DNA from: Verrucomicrobiota bacterium
GTDB lineage: Bacteria; Verrucomicrobiota; Verrucomicrobiia; Limisphaerales; JADLHS01
NCBI GenBank assembly: GCA_029573725.1
Contig: JAKQDQ010000006.1
Location: 62,001-126,000 of the forward strand
Direction: 5' to 3'
Length of the DNA stretch: 64,000 nucleotides
Each line of letters opens with the position of its first letter. Position 1 is the first letter of the stretch. Below, piece by piece: positions 24,204 through 33,478 of the stretch. The position numbers were made by a program, and so were the translations under genes. The notes beneath the pieces were generated by a model. That model had not been told where the DNA came from. It did no database searches and was given only the letters and a program-made list of their open reading frames with translations.

Positions 24204-25229
24204 CTAATTATGATTGGTGCGGGGATTGAATTTTGACACCTCCGCCAGTTTGCGCCATAGAGTTCGTTCCGCCTCCGTGAGGCGGGAGGGCACCTCCACC
24301 TGGATCACCACCAGCAAATCGCCTCGCTCACCGCCGCGCGCGGTCAACCCATGATGCCGCACCCGCAATTTTTGGCCGGTTTGCGTGCCGGCCGGAACCT
24401 TGATGTTCACCGGCCCGGTCATCGTGGGTACGGAAATATTGCCGCCCAGAACTGCCTCCCATGGCGCGACCGATGCCTCATAAATCAAGTTGTGCTGCGA
24501 CACTTCAAAATCCGGATGTTTGGCCAGACGCACCCGCAGGAATAAATCGCCCGCGCTGCCGCCCCGCGCCCCGGCCTCGCCGCGTCCGGGCAAACGCAAG
24601 CGTTGCCCGTCGGTCACTCCGGCCGGAATCTTGACTTGATATGTCTCCGATTTGCTCACCCGTCCCTGCCCTTCACACGCAACGCAAGCGTGCTGGCCGC
24701 GACGTCCGCTGCCATTGCAAACGGAACAAACCACCGCATGGCGCACGTTCACGGCGCGGCGCGAGCCGTGCATGACCTCCTCCAGGGAAACCAGAATGTC
24801 ACCTTCAATGTCTGCGCCGCGCTCGGCCGGATCCGCGCCGGAAAATGCCGTCCCCTGCCGGCCGTTACGGCGGCCCCCAAACAACTCCTCGAAGAAATCG
24901 CTGAATCCGGTGCCGCCAAAGTTGAATTCAAATTCCGTTCGCTCGCCGGCGCGACCGGCGTGCCGCCCCCAACCGGGAGGCGGCCGGAAATCGGCGCCGG
25001 ACTTCCAGTTGGCGCCCAGCTGGTCATACTGCTGCCGCTTGGCCGGATCGCTCAAGACTTCATAGGCTTCGTTGATTTCTTTGAACTTCTCCTCCGCGCG
25101 CTTCTTATCCTTCGCCACATCCGGATGGTACTCGCGGGCCAGCTTGCGAAACGCCGTTTTGATGTCGGCATTGCTGGCCGTGCGCCCAACCCCCAAAATG
25201 GCGTAATAGTCTTTATATTGGACTGACAT
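24204..25229 (-). CDS. DnaJ-family cochaperone with half zinc finger (DnaJ/CbpA intermediate)
   Basis: Hsp70 cochaperone of 341 aa. The J domain is at about 5-70 with HPD at 35-37 (EYHPDVAKD). A Gly/Phe-rich linker follows (FNFGGTGFSDFFEELFGG), then the C-terminal substrate-binding domains. Standard DnaJ has four CxxCxGxG units; here only two are present (CSVCNGSG and CVACEGQG, about 170-190), enough for one zinc site. CbpA has none, so this protein sits between the two types. The start is the ATG at 25229 (MSVQYKDYYAILGV). The dnaK partner is not in the window. Confidence 0.9.
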   Translation of the reverse strand: MSVQYKDYYAILGVGRTASNADIKTAFRKLAREYHPDVAKDKKRAEEKFKEINEAYEVLSDPAKRQQYDQLGANWKSGADFRPPPGWGRHAGRAGERTEFEFNFGGTGFSDFFEELFGGRRNGRQGTAFSGADPAERGADIEGDILVSLEEVMHGSRRAVNVRHAVVCSVCNGSGRRGQHACVACEGQGRVSKSETYQVKIPAGVTDGQRLRLPGRGEAGARGGSAGDLFLRVRLAKHPDFEVSQHNLIYEASVAPWEAVLGGNISVPTMTGPVNIKVPAGTQTGQKLRVRHHGLTARGGERGDLLVVIQVEVPSRLTEAERTLWRKLAEVSKFNPRTNHN

Positions 25230-25388
25230 TCACTCTTGCCAGGTGTGATCAATGCTGGCTCGACAAAATCATGCCTGCACAAATGGTTTTGTCAAAGCCC
25301 GGATGCACCCGTTCCTCCGCAGCAGCCAAGAAAAATCCAGCCGGTTCGAACCGAATCCGGCTGGAGGTCCGGGTTTCCCCACCCTGGA

Positions 25389-26933
25389 TTATTTTTTTCC
25401 CAATGGCACCGACACAAACCGGGTCGTCTCGAACCCCTCGGTTTGCGTGTAAACTTGCAGCAGCAGAGTGTTGCCCTGGGTGCGGTCTGCCAGTTCGGAG
25501 ACCTCGGTGCTGCCGCGAACGGGTTGCTGATTCACCTCGACAATCACATCGCCGGGCCGCAGGCCCGCTTCTGCAGCCGCCGAATCTTCATCCACGGAGG
25601 TTACCAGCGCCCCGTTGATGCGTCCCGGAATGTTGTATTGCCGGCGCAGGCGCCAGTTGAGGTCGGCCATTTCCACCCCGTCCAAGGCTGGCAACACGCT
25701 GTCTTCCGTGCCCTTGGATTGGCCGTCCCGCACCGCGACATCCGACGGATGCTCAGCCAGCTTGACGTTGAAGGTCTGCTCCTTGCCCTTGCGGAGGGCC
25801 TTGAAGGTAACCTCCGTGTCGGGTGCCGTTTGCGCCACCAGCAGGCGCAGGTGGGCCGAATCGGTCACCGGCTTGCCGTTGAAATCAATGATGACATCTC
25901 CGGCCCGAATCCCGGCCTTTTCCGCGGGTGTATTGGGTTGCACGCCGCCGACCAGGGCGCCGTTGGCATTGGAAAGCTTGAACGCTTCGGCCAATTCCGA
26001 AGTTAATGGCTGCAAACTCACGCCGAGGTAACCATGCACAATCCGGCCATTCTGGATCAATTGTTCCATCACCGAACGGGCCAGATTGATGGGCACGGCA
26101 AAACCTACGCCGGCATTCCCGCCGCTCGGACTGGCTATGGATTGGTTAATCCCCACCAACCGCCCCTCCGCGTCCACCAGCGCCCCTCCGGAGTTCCCCT
26201 TGTTGATTGCCGCATCGGTCTGGATGAAATCTTCATAGCCCTGACGGCCCAGAATCCCGAACCCGCGCCCAAGCGCGCTGACGATGCCGCTGGAGACACT
26301 CTGCCCAATGCCGAAGGGATTGCCCACCGCCAGCACGACATCACCCACTTCCAGCTGATCACTGTCGGCCAGCGTCACCGCCGGCAGCTTTTTCCGGGCC
26401 TCCACTTTTAACACCGCCAGATCGGTGCGCGGATCCCGTCCCACCACCGCCGCCTGATACTTGGTTTTGCCGTCAGGCAACACGACCGTGATGCCATCTT
26501 CATCGGCGCCATCCACGACGTGGTTGTTCGTCAGAATGTAACCGTCCTCAGTCACGATCACTCCGGAACCGAGGCTTTCCTGGGTCAGTTTGCGCCCCGG
26601 ATTTCGCGAGCGGCGCGGCGCGCCCTGGTCAGGGCCGGAGTAGGGATCCAAGAACCGGCGCCACAACTGATCGTCCTGGAACGGATTTTGGAATTGTCGC
26701 AGCTCAATGGTCCGGGTGGACTCAATGGTCACGACACTCGGCGTCACTTTCTTGATCGTATCGGCATAACTCACACCACGTGCCGACCGATCCACCGCCG
26801 CCTTGGAAATGGTCAACTTCGGCGCCTCCTTGGCCACGACCGGCAGCACCAACAGGCAGGTCAGCCCGACTCCGAGCAGCCGGCCCCATCTCGATCTGTT
26901 GACATTGGCAAACAAACTTCGCTTAATTCTCAT
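25389..26933 (-). CDS. Periplasmic Deg/HtrA-type serine protease with two PDZ domains
   Basis: Envelope quality-control protease of the DegP/DegQ (Do) family, 514 aa. Residues 1-35 are a signal peptide (basic start, then LLGVGLTCLLVLPVVAKE). The trypsin-like triad is H138 (TNNHVV), D171 (RTDLAVL) and S248 (GNSGGAL). PDZ1 is at about 300-390 and PDZ2 at about 415-505. The stretch FQNPFQDDQLWRRF resembles the LA loop of DegP. It is followed downstream by the DnaJ-like and SDR genes about 160 bases away, and is divergent from the glycosidase-like gene at 27086. Confidence 0.93.
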   Translation of the reverse strand: MRIKRSLFANVNRSRWGRLLGVGLTCLLVLPVVAKEAPKLTISKAAVDRSARGVSYADTIKKVTPSVVTIESTRTIELRQFQNPFQDDQLWRRFLDPYSGPDQGAPRRSRNPGRKLTQESLGSGVIVTEDGYILTNNHVVDGADEDGITVVLPDGKTKYQAAVVGRDPRTDLAVLKVEARKKLPAVTLADSDQLEVGDVVLAVGNPFGIGQSVSSGIVSALGRGFGILGRQGYEDFIQTDAAINKGNSGGALVDAEGRLVGINQSIASPSGGNAGVGFAVPINLARSVMEQLIQNGRIVHGYLGVSLQPLTSELAEAFKLSNANGALVGGVQPNTPAEKAGIRAGDVIIDFNGKPVTDSAHLRLLVAQTAPDTEVTFKALRKGKEQTFNVKLAEHPSDVAVRDGQSKGTEDSVLPALDGVEMADLNWRLRRQYNIPGRINGALVTSVDEDSAAAEAGLRPGDVIVEVNQQPVRGSTEVSELADRTQGNTLLLQVYTQTEGFETTRFVSVPLGKK

Positions 26934-27085
26934 AACCTCTTTCTCCTGCGATTACTGGGCGACGTCCATCGTCAATTTTGCCGCCTCAATCACACAATGG
27001 ATGGACAGCGGCTTGGAAAAAATGTTCAACTGAACCGCCCGCCAGGTTTGACAGCTTCGGCGGATTCCGCTGAGATTTCCCCCGA

Positions 27086-28747
27086 ATGATGCGACATTCA
27101 CGAAGCCAATTCACGCTCCTGTGGCTGGGACTCGGCGCGTGGTTATCCGCGGCCCCCCTCCCCACCCACGGCGCCCAACCTCCCGCCGATCCCGTCGTCC
27201 CCAAATGGCAACGTTGGGAACTTCAGCTACGCAGCAGCGTGACCTACACCAATCCGGCCGCACAGGTCCAGCTCCGCATCCGGCTGACCTCGCCACTGGG
27301 TGAAACCCATCACCTCGCCGGCTTCTGGGATGGCGGCCTGGTTTGGCGGGCACGTTTCAAACCCGGTTTTCCCGGCCGATGGCAGTATCGCACGATTTGT
27401 TCAGACACCGCCAATGACGGCTTGCACGGGCGCACCGGGGCATTCTTGTGCTCGGCACCAGCGGACACAACGGTCTTTGCCCGCCACGGTCCCATCCAAG
27501 TCGCACGCGACGGACAGCATTTGGAACATGCCGATCATACGCCATTCTTCTGGCTGGGCGATGCCGCCTGGGCCGCGGCGGAACGGGCTGGTTTCGCTGA
27601 ATGGTCGGCTTATCTCAACGCCCGGCGGCGGCAAAAATTCAACGTAACCCTCTGGCGATTGCCGGCAACGCACGGACCGGAGCAAACGCCGCTCTTTGAC
27701 ACCACTGCCGGCTTCCTCCCCAATCCCGCGGCCTTTCGGGAATTGGAAAGGAAAGTGGTCGCGGCCAATCAAGCCAATCTGTTGAACGCCGTCGTGCCGC
27801 TCTGGGAAATCGGACCACGCCCCGGGCCCGAGTTGCCGGAGGCCCACGCCGTCTCCCTGCTCCGTTATGTGCTGGCACGTTGGGGTGCGGACGATGTCGT
27901 GTGGCTTGTGGCCTTCGATTGCGACAGCTCAGGCAGGGCGGCCCGCCGCTGGCAGAACATCTGCCGGCAGGTGTTCAATTCCATCGACCACGCGCCGGTG
28001 ATTCTGCTCCCCGGCGAATCGTTCTGGGTTTATGACGGTTTCCGGTCCGAGCCGTGGGTGGCTGGATTCGGTTTCCAAATCAGTTCGGTCACCGACGCCA
28101 ACTCGCTCCCCTGGCTGCTGGGAGGCCCGCCGGCACAGGAGCGTTCAAAGCTTCCAGCCCATCCGCTCCTCTCCATCATTCCACCAATGGCCGATCCAGC
28201 CCCCGCTGCGGGCCAGACGGTTTCCTTCGAATTCGCCCGTCGCCTCCTGTGGTGGAACGCGCTGCTGATCACGCCCGCCGGCGTTACGTATGCCACCCGG
28301 GCGGTTTCCGAATGGAATACGAACCCGGCCCGCGGCTCCACCTGGCAACAGGCCCTGGCGGGTCCGGAGATACAGGCTTTCGCCGCCCTGAGCGACGTCA
28401 TGGCGGGCACCGATTTTTGGGAGTTACAACCCAGCCCAACGCCCTTGCTTGCCGCCGTGACGCCGGCGGCCCTCCCTATTTACCCGTTGATTGCAACCAA
28501 TCGCACCACGGCTTTGGTCTATCTCCCCGAAGGCCAGGCGATCCATCTGGCTGCACGGATCTGGTCGGGCGGCGCGGCAACGGTCTGGCGCGATCTCCGT
28601 ACAAATCAAACCCACCCGGCACAGGCAGCTCCCGTGCCCGGATCCAATCGCCTGGCGCTGCAACCGCCGGCACCGGGGGACTGGCTCTTGGAAATCCCGG
28701 CCTCCCCCACTGCGGGGAAAACCACCCCGCAACAAATCGCCAACTGA
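27086..28747 (+). CDS. Secreted DUF5060/DUF4038 glycoside hydrolase-like protein
   Basis: An exported 553-residue protein. Residues 1-30 are a signal peptide (LLWLGLGAWLSAAPLPTHG). Residues about 38-130 match a DUF5060-type beta sandwich (LAGFWDGGLVWRARFKPGFPGRWQY). Residues about 133-420 match the DUF4038 barrel found in apiosidase-like GH140 enzymes (FFWLGDAAWAA, then KFNVTLWRLP and PVILLPGESFW). A short C-terminal beta domain completes it. The cores of these families carry catalytic acids that I could not assign with confidence here. It probably acts on plant or algal polysaccharide. Start: ATG at 27086; a second ATG follows immediately. Confidence 0.7.
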   Translation: MMRHSRSQFTLLWLGLGAWLSAAPLPTHGAQPPADPVVPKWQRWELQLRSSVTYTNPAAQVQLRIRLTSPLGETHHLAGFWDGGLVWRARFKPGFPGRWQYRTICSDTANDGLHGRTGAFLCSAPADTTVFARHGPIQVARDGQHLEHADHTPFFWLGDAAWAAAERAGFAEWSAYLNARRRQKFNVTLWRLPATHGPEQTPLFDTTAGFLPNPAAFRELERKVVAANQANLLNAVVPLWEIGPRPGPELPEAHAVSLLRYVLARWGADDVVWLVAFDCDSSGRAARRWQNICRQVFNSIDHAPVILLPGESFWVYDGFRSEPWVAGFGFQISSVTDANSLPWLLGGPPAQERSKLPAHPLLSIIPPMADPAPAAGQTVSFEFARRLLWWNALLITPAGVTYATRAVSEWNTNPARGSTWQQALAGPEIQAFAALSDVMAGTDFWELQPSPTPLLAAVTPAALPIYPLIATNRTTALVYLPEGQAIHLAARIWSGGAATVWRDLRTNQTHPAQAAPVPGSNRLALQPPAPGDWLLEIPASPTAGKTTPQQIAN

Positions 28748-28750
28748 AGA

Positions 28751-28779
28751 TTGACAACTCCGGTGTGCGCTTGCGATGC
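28751..28779 (+). promoter_or_regulatory. Candidate sigma-70-type promoter for tRNA-Lys(CTT)
   Basis: A perfect -35 box TTGACA (28751-28756) and, 17 bases on, a weak -10 at 28774-28779 (CGATGC), with the tRNA starting 15 bases later. The -10 match is poor, so this is tentative. Confidence 0.35.
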
Positions 28780-28794
28780 TGCGGTGCCGTGGTT

Positions 28795-28870
<76 letters not shown>

Positions 28871-28935
28871 ACACGCGTGCAGTTTTCACCTTTTGCAGTG
28901 GCTAAACGCCGCCGTTCACGCCACAATGATTCCGT

Positions 28936-29352
28936 ATGAGTTCACCGAACCCAGCCACGAACAAACCGGCCATCCAGCCGCGGCGGATCCTGGTGGTGGA
29001 TGATGAACCATTTGTCTGCGACGCCATCCGGATGATGCTGGCCTTTGACGGGCATCAAGTGGAAACGGCCGGCAGCGCCCAGGAGGCGTTGCAACTGTTT
29101 GCGCCTGCCAAGTATGATCTCGTCATGACCGATTATGCCATGCCCGAGATGAAAGGCGACGAACTGGCGGATGCCCTGAAAGCGCGCGCCCCGCAACAGC
29201 CCATTGTGCTGATCACCGCCTATGCGGAGATGCTGCGGTGCGATGACGCGTCGTTGCGCCACGTGGACTTTGTGATCAGCAAGCCCTTTTTGCTGGAAAC
29301 CCTGCGCGCGGCCATCCAGAAAACCACCGGCGGCCAGTCCGCCGCGGCATAA
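28936..29352 (+). CDS. Single-domain response regulator
   Basis: 138 residues, one receiver domain: RRILVVDDEPF, phospho-Asp in LVMTDYAMPEMKG, Thr in IVLITAYAEM, Lys in VISKPF. There is no output domain and no adjacent kinase. Only 65 bases separate it from the tRNA gene. The ATG at 28936 opens MSSPNPATNKPA, a short disordered lead. Confidence 0.88.
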   Translation: MSSPNPATNKPAIQPRRILVVDDEPFVCDAIRMMLAFDGHQVETAGSAQEALQLFAPAKYDLVMTDYAMPEMKGDELADALKARAPQQPIVLITAYAEMLRCDDASLRHVDFVISKPFLLETLRAAIQKTTGGQSAAA

Positions 29353-29443
29353 CCCCTCAGGCCGCCACAATGCCCACCCGCCTGACCGCCCGGAAAAACT
29401 TCATGATCCGTAGTGTTCACCAGCAAATACGTAATTGCTCTGA

Positions 29444-29473
29444 TTGTCAGGCAGGGGGCAACATGCGAACAAT
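29444..29473 (+). promoter_or_regulatory. Candidate promoter for signal peptidase I
   Basis: TTGTCA at 29444-29449 and AACAAT at 29468-29473, spaced 18 bases, about 30 bases ahead of the lepB start. The boxes are partial matches only. Confidence 0.3.
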
Positions 29474-29502
29474 ACTTCCAGGATGGAGTGTGATCCCGCC
29501 GC

Positions 29503-30081
29503 ATGGAACTTGAGCCCACATTGGATCTAAAGCCGGCCGGCCTTCCCGCAGCGGCGTCGTCCCCCGAGCCCTCCCCTCGTCCCCGGCTGCGTTCCCTGCT
29601 CCGACACCTGTTCACCGGAACCTTAATTCTGGGTCTGAGCTACGCCACGTTTCAATTCGTCACCCATCACCTGCTGCAGGTGATCGAAGTTGTGGGCGTG
29701 AGCATGTCGCCCACCCTGCAAAGTTCCCACCGTTACGTGATGAATCGCTGGATTTTTCACTTCCGTGATCCGCGCCCGACGGACATTGTCGTCCTGCGTG
29801 ACCCGTTTGACGACAGCTACGCCGTGAAACGCATCGTCGCCCAGCAAGGCGATACGGTTTATTTGAGCGGCGGGCGACTGTTCGTGAATGGCAAATTGTT
29901 GGACGAACCCTACCTGCCGGAAAACACCCCGACGTATCCCGGCCCCAAACTGCGGGAGCAGCTGTGGATTTGCGGACTGGATCAATACTTCGTACTGGGG
30001 GACAACCGCAACAACAGCGCGGACAGCCGCTTCTACGGGGCGGTGCCGCGAAAGAACATTCTCGGACTGGTCACCCCCTGA
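29503..30081 (+). CDS. lepB: Signal peptidase I
   Basis: Membrane serine protease that removes Sec and Tat signal peptides (192 aa). One N-terminal membrane segment (about 35-58) is followed by the nucleophile Ser67 (VVGVSMSPTL), the general base Lys109 (YAVKRIVA) and the box E segment VLGDNRNNSADSRFYG. It is short, as in Gram-positive-like S26A enzymes. The first 30 residues are a Pro/Ala-rich cytosolic lead. It is convergent with comB, with a 9-base gap. Confidence 0.94.
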   Translation: MELEPTLDLKPAGLPAAASSPEPSPRPRLRSLLRHLFTGTLILGLSYATFQFVTHHLLQVIEVVGVSMSPTLQSSHRYVMNRWIFHFRDPRPTDIVVLRDPFDDSYAVKRIVAQQGDTVYLSGGRLFVNGKLLDEPYLPENTPTYPGPKLREQLWICGLDQYFVLGDNRNNSADSRFYGAVPRKNILGLVTP

Positions 30082-30090
30082 AGCCGCACG

Positions 30091-30846
30091 CTATACCGCC
30101 CGCGTTATCCGGCCGTCGGATTGCATCTGCGCAACAATGGCAAACACATCGCGCCGCAGGCAAAATTCCACATCGGCGCACAGGTCAGGATTCGCGAGCA
30201 AACGCGATCCATTTCGCGAGCCGGCAATCGCTTCGTGCAGATGCCCCGCCGCCTGCCGATAGGCCGCCCGGGCCACCTGTGCCGCATCACTCCACTCGGT
30301 GATCTCCGAAGCGGACGCCAGCAGCTCCAACAATGCGCCGGCAGCCAGGGCATCCTCCAACGCACAATGATGCCCGGTCCCGGCGCCAACGAGCAGCAAT
30401 CTTGACGGTCGCCGCCGCTGCAACCATTGTGCGGTGGCTCCCAGGTTCAGCAGGGCGGCAGCCAGGACCGTCTGCGCGCCCAGGCAGGCGCGCAGGGCCC
30501 GGGTGCCGTTGGTGGTCGTGGTGACGATATCCTTTCCGGCGACACGGGCGGGCTGGTATTCCCGGGGCGAATTGCCCAGGTCGAAATCCACACCTCCACC
30601 AAGAGCGGCCCCGATTCTCAACCCATCCCGTTCCCCGGCCAGCAACACGTCCGGCTGTTGTCTCCGCCATTGCACGGCTTCTTCGATTGTCAGGACCGGA
30701 ATGAAACTGCGCACTCCATGCGCCAGACCGGTGACCACCACGCTCGTCGCGCGCAGCACATCAAACACCACGCAAACGTGGTCCGCAAACCGCCCCGGGG
30801 ACGCGGTTTCATATTCCGCCGGGCTCAGCAGGACGTCCACATTCAT
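30091..30846 (-). CDS. comB: 2-phosphosulfolactate phosphatase family protein ComB
   Basis: Family of Mg-dependent acid phosphatases that make sulfolactate in coenzyme M synthesis; homologues are widespread in bacteria without coenzyme M, where the role is less clear (251 aa). Seen: VCVVFDVLRATSVVVT, the DVLRA...T signature, TTNGTRAL in the catalytic region, and GAGTGHHCALEDALAAG. The start is the ATG at 30846 (MNVDVLLSPAEYE), which overlaps the stop of the upstream OGG1-like gene by 4 bases, so translation is probably coupled. Confidence 0.85.
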   Translation of the reverse strand: MNVDVLLSPAEYETASPGRFADHVCVVFDVLRATSVVVTGLAHGVRSFIPVLTIEEAVQWRRQQPDVLLAGERDGLRIGAALGGGVDFDLGNSPREYQPARVAGKDIVTTTTNGTRALRACLGAQTVLAAALLNLGATAQWLQRRRPSRLLLVGAGTGHHCALEDALAAGALLELLASASEITEWSDAAQVARAAYRQAAGHLHEAIAGSRNGSRLLANPDLCADVEFCLRRDVFAIVAQMQSDGRITRAV

Positions 30847-31751
30847 CTGGGTTTCCGGTTTGGCGCGTGCGTTGTGGTGCGCCCGGCGACCTTTCCATTC
30901 ACCACGCGAATGTGATGAAACAGGTATTGCTGGCAATACCCCGCGTGCGGACCGAAATGCCGGTGGATAAAGCGCTGCAGCCCCGCCTCATCAACATGCC
31001 GGTTGGGGAAATAGTACTGCCGCAAGACCCGGCGCACCCAGACATCAACGGGAAAAGCCTCCGGAAAGTCGTAGGCAAACAACAGCACGCAGTCCGCAAT
31101 CTTGCGTCCCACACCCTCCAACTGCAGCAAGGCCGCGCGCGCCTCCGGCAGGGGCAGGCGTCCCAGCGCCGCCAGATCCAGGTTTCCCGCCGCCACTCGC
31201 CGCGCCGCCCCCAACAAATAGGGCGCGCGGAACCCCATTTTACAGCTCCGCAACTCCACCTCCGTCAGCAGCGCAATCTGCTCCGCCGAGGGAAACGAAA
31301 AGCGCCGGGCGCCATCACCGCCGGCCGCGACCGGTTCCCCATAACGCTCGCTCAACCGTCGGACAATTTGGCGGATCTGGACGATTTGCTTGGTTGCCGA
31401 GAGAATGAAGGACGCCAGGCACTCCCAAGGATCCTGACGCAGCAACCGCAACCCCCGACAGGTGCGCACCGCCTCCTGCAAATGCCGGTCGCCCGCCGGA
31501 AAGCTGGCGATGATCCGGGACAGGTCCACCCCGGTTTGCAGAAAATGCGTGAGCCAGGTCCACTCGCGTTGCGGCGCTGCCGTCCGGGCCACGACGGCAT
31601 CCCCGACGACTTGCAATTCCACCCAGCGCCCCTGCACCACCCCGCTCCAGGTGCTGCCGTGTTGTTCCCAGTCAAAAACCTGCCCGGAAGCGAGGGTGGC
31701 GGACAGGTCATATGCGGTCACCGGCACCGTGATGGTGGTTCCCGGGTTCAT
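30843..31751 (-). CDS. 8-oxoguanine DNA glycosylase (OGG1-type)
   Basis: Base-excision repair glycosylase/lyase of the HhH-GPD superfamily, 302 aa. The helix-hairpin-helix LEGVGRKIADC holds the catalytic Lys217, and the conserved Asp is D236 in FPVDVWVRRVL. The N-terminal beta domain (GQVFDWEQHGSTWSGVV) and the LRLLRQDPWECLASFILS segment match the eukaryotic OGG1 pattern rather than MutY or AlkA. It removes 8-oxoG opposite C. It ends overlapping comB; apt follows 9 bases upstream on the same strand, giving a tight leftward operon. Confidence 0.88.
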   Translation of the reverse strand: MNPGTTITVPVTAYDLSATLASGQVFDWEQHGSTWSGVVQGRWVELQVVGDAVVARTAAPQREWTWLTHFLQTGVDLSRIIASFPAGDRHLQEAVRTCRGLRLLRQDPWECLASFILSATKQIVQIRQIVRRLSERYGEPVAAGGDGARRFSFPSAEQIALLTEVELRSCKMGFRAPYLLGAARRVAAGNLDLAALGRLPLPEARAALLQLEGVGRKIADCVLLFAYDFPEAFPVDVWVRRVLRQYYFPNRHVDEAGLQRFIHRHFGPHAGYCQQYLFHHIRVVNGKVAGRTTTHAPNRKPR

Positions 31752-31759
31752 GCCTCCGC

Positions 31760-32296
31760 TTAATAGGTCACCAGCGAGTGGATCGGCAGGCCGGGCAGCT
31801 TGGCGCGCCCCTCAAGAAATGTCAGTTCAATGACGAACGCTGCCTCCAGAATTGTGCCGCCCAACCTCCCCACCAGGGCCGCCGCAGCGGCCGCCGTGCC
31901 GCCCGTGGCCAGCAGGTCGTCCACCAACAACACCCGGCTGCCGGGTTGCAGCGCATCGGCATGGATGGCCACGGTCGCCCGGCCGTATTCCAGCGCGTAC
32001 TCCTGCTCCAGGGTTTGGCAGGGCAGTTTGCCCTGCTTGCGCACCGGCACAAAACCCGCGCGCAGCCGCATCGCCGCGGCCGCCGCAAAGATGAATCCGC
32101 GCGCATCAATGCCCACCACCGCGTCCACCTCGCCGGGCTGAAAGTGGGAGGTAAGCAGCTCCACCGTGCCGGCAAAAAGCCGGGAGTCCGCCAGCACCGG
32201 GGTGATGTCCTTGAACTGCACGCCGGCCTTGGGAAAGTCCGGCACGTTCCGGATGGCCTGGGCGATTTCGCGCGGCGTAAGCTGGGCAACGCTCAT
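31760..32296 (-). CDS. apt: Adenine phosphoribosyltransferase
   Basis: Purine salvage: adenine plus PRPP to AMP (178 aa, usual length). Seen: FPKAGVQFKDITPVLAD near the N-terminus, GIDARGFIFAAAAA, and the PRPP-binding motif VLLVDDLLATGGTAAAA. The ATG at 32296 is the only sensible start. It lies 15 bases downstream of the sigma factor gene on the same strand. Confidence 0.96.
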   Translation of the reverse strand: MSVAQLTPREIAQAIRNVPDFPKAGVQFKDITPVLADSRLFAGTVELLTSHFQPGEVDAVVGIDARGFIFAAAAAMRLRAGFVPVRKQGKLPCQTLEQEYALEYGRATVAIHADALQPGSRVLLVDDLLATGGTAAAAAALVGRLGGTILEAAFVIELTFLEGRAKLPGLPIHSLVTY

Positions 32297-32311
32297 GGGG
32301 ATTGCGGCAGT

Positions 32312-33418
32312 TCAGCGCTGCGCGCGCTCGAATTTTTCGATCATGCGGCGCAAACGGCGCAGGGCAATGTTTTGAATCTGCCGGATGCGCTCGCGCGTCA
32401 CGCCGAATTTCTCCCCGACTTCCTCCAAAGTCTTCTCCGTGCCCCCATCCAGTCCAAAGCGATAGCGCAATATGGTCGCCTCCCGCTCCTCCAGCTGCCC
32501 CACCATCTCCTCCAACATGCCCGCGACGGTCTTGTCCTCCAGCTGCTCGTACGGATCCTCGGCGTTCTCATCCTGGACCACGTCGGAGAAATGATTGGAA
32601 TCCTCGTCACTGATGGGCGCATCCAATGAGGCCGGGCGGATGGAGGCCTGGCGCATCGCCGCCACCCGCGCCGGAGTCGTTTGCAGCTCCTCCGCCAATT
32701 CTTCGTCCGTTGGCTCGCGACCAAACTCCTCCTGCAACTTCAAAGCCGTGCGGCGCATGCGCGAAATTTTGTCCACCAGATGCACCGGCAGGCGAATGGT
32801 CTTGGACTGGTTGGCCAGGGCGCGCTTGATGGATTGCTTGATCCACCAGGAGCCGTACGTGGACAACTTCCCGCCCTTGGCCGGATCAAAGCGCTCCACC
32901 GCCTTCATCAAGCCGATGTTTCCTTCACTGATCAAATCCAGCAACGGCAGCCCGATGCCCTCATAATCGCGGGCGATCTTGACCACCAGCCGCAGATTGG
33001 CCTTGATCATGTGTTCCCGGGCGCGTTTGTCCCCTTTTTTGACCCGGGCCGCCAGGGCAATTTCTTCGGCGGGCGTCAGCAGCTTCACCCGGCCAATCTC
33101 CCGCAAATACAACTTGACCGCGCTGTCGCCGTCGTAGCCACCGGCCGCCTGCAGTTCCGTCGGAGCTTCCGTTTCCGACTGTTTGTAAAACGCGGTGTCA
33201 ATGCGGATTTTCGCCGCCTCCGCCAGCGCCTGCTTGAACTGCTCCACATCCACGCCGCCGCTGGCTTTGCGCAAAATCGCCGTATCGAATGCCTCCTCCA
33301 CTCCGTCCCCTCTCTTGACCGTTCTGGCTTGCTTCACCCCAACCGCGGCGCGTTGAGCGGAGCGCCGGGCGCGCGACGGCAGTTTACGCTTTGGTTTTTT
33401 AGTCTTCTTGGCTGACAT
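32312..33418 (-). CDS. rpoD: RNA polymerase primary-type sigma factor (RpoD/SigA)
   Basis: A 368-residue sigma-70. The basic N-terminal lead (KKTKKPKRKLPSRARR) replaces region 1.1. Region 1.2 has DSAVKLYLREIGRVKLLT. Region 2 has ANLRLVVKIARDYEG, LLDLISEGNIGLMKAVERFDP and the -10 reading segment STYGSWWIKQSIKRAL. Region 3 begins IRLPVHLVDKI, and region 4 has the helix-turn-helix TLEEVGEKFGVTRERIRQIQNIALRRLR. It lacks the large non-conserved region of E. coli RpoD. The sequence fits either the primary sigma factor or a close paralogue. Confidence 0.92.
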   Translation of the reverse strand: MSAKKTKKPKRKLPSRARRSAQRAAVGVKQARTVKRGDGVEEAFDTAILRKASGGVDVEQFKQALAEAAKIRIDTAFYKQSETEAPTELQAAGGYDGDSAVKLYLREIGRVKLLTPAEEIALAARVKKGDKRAREHMIKANLRLVVKIARDYEGIGLPLLDLISEGNIGLMKAVERFDPAKGGKLSTYGSWWIKQSIKRALANQSKTIRLPVHLVDKISRMRRTALKLQEEFGREPTDEELAEELQTTPARVAAMRQASIRPASLDAPISDEDSNHFSDVVQDENAEDPYEQLEDKTVAGMLEEMVGQLEEREATILRYRFGLDGGTEKTLEEVGEKFGVTRERIRQIQNIALRRLRRMIEKFERAQR

Positions 33419-33478
33419 CGAATCCTCAATTTAAATCCCACAAGGAACGGGACAAGCAAATTGCATGCACCGGCCGGC

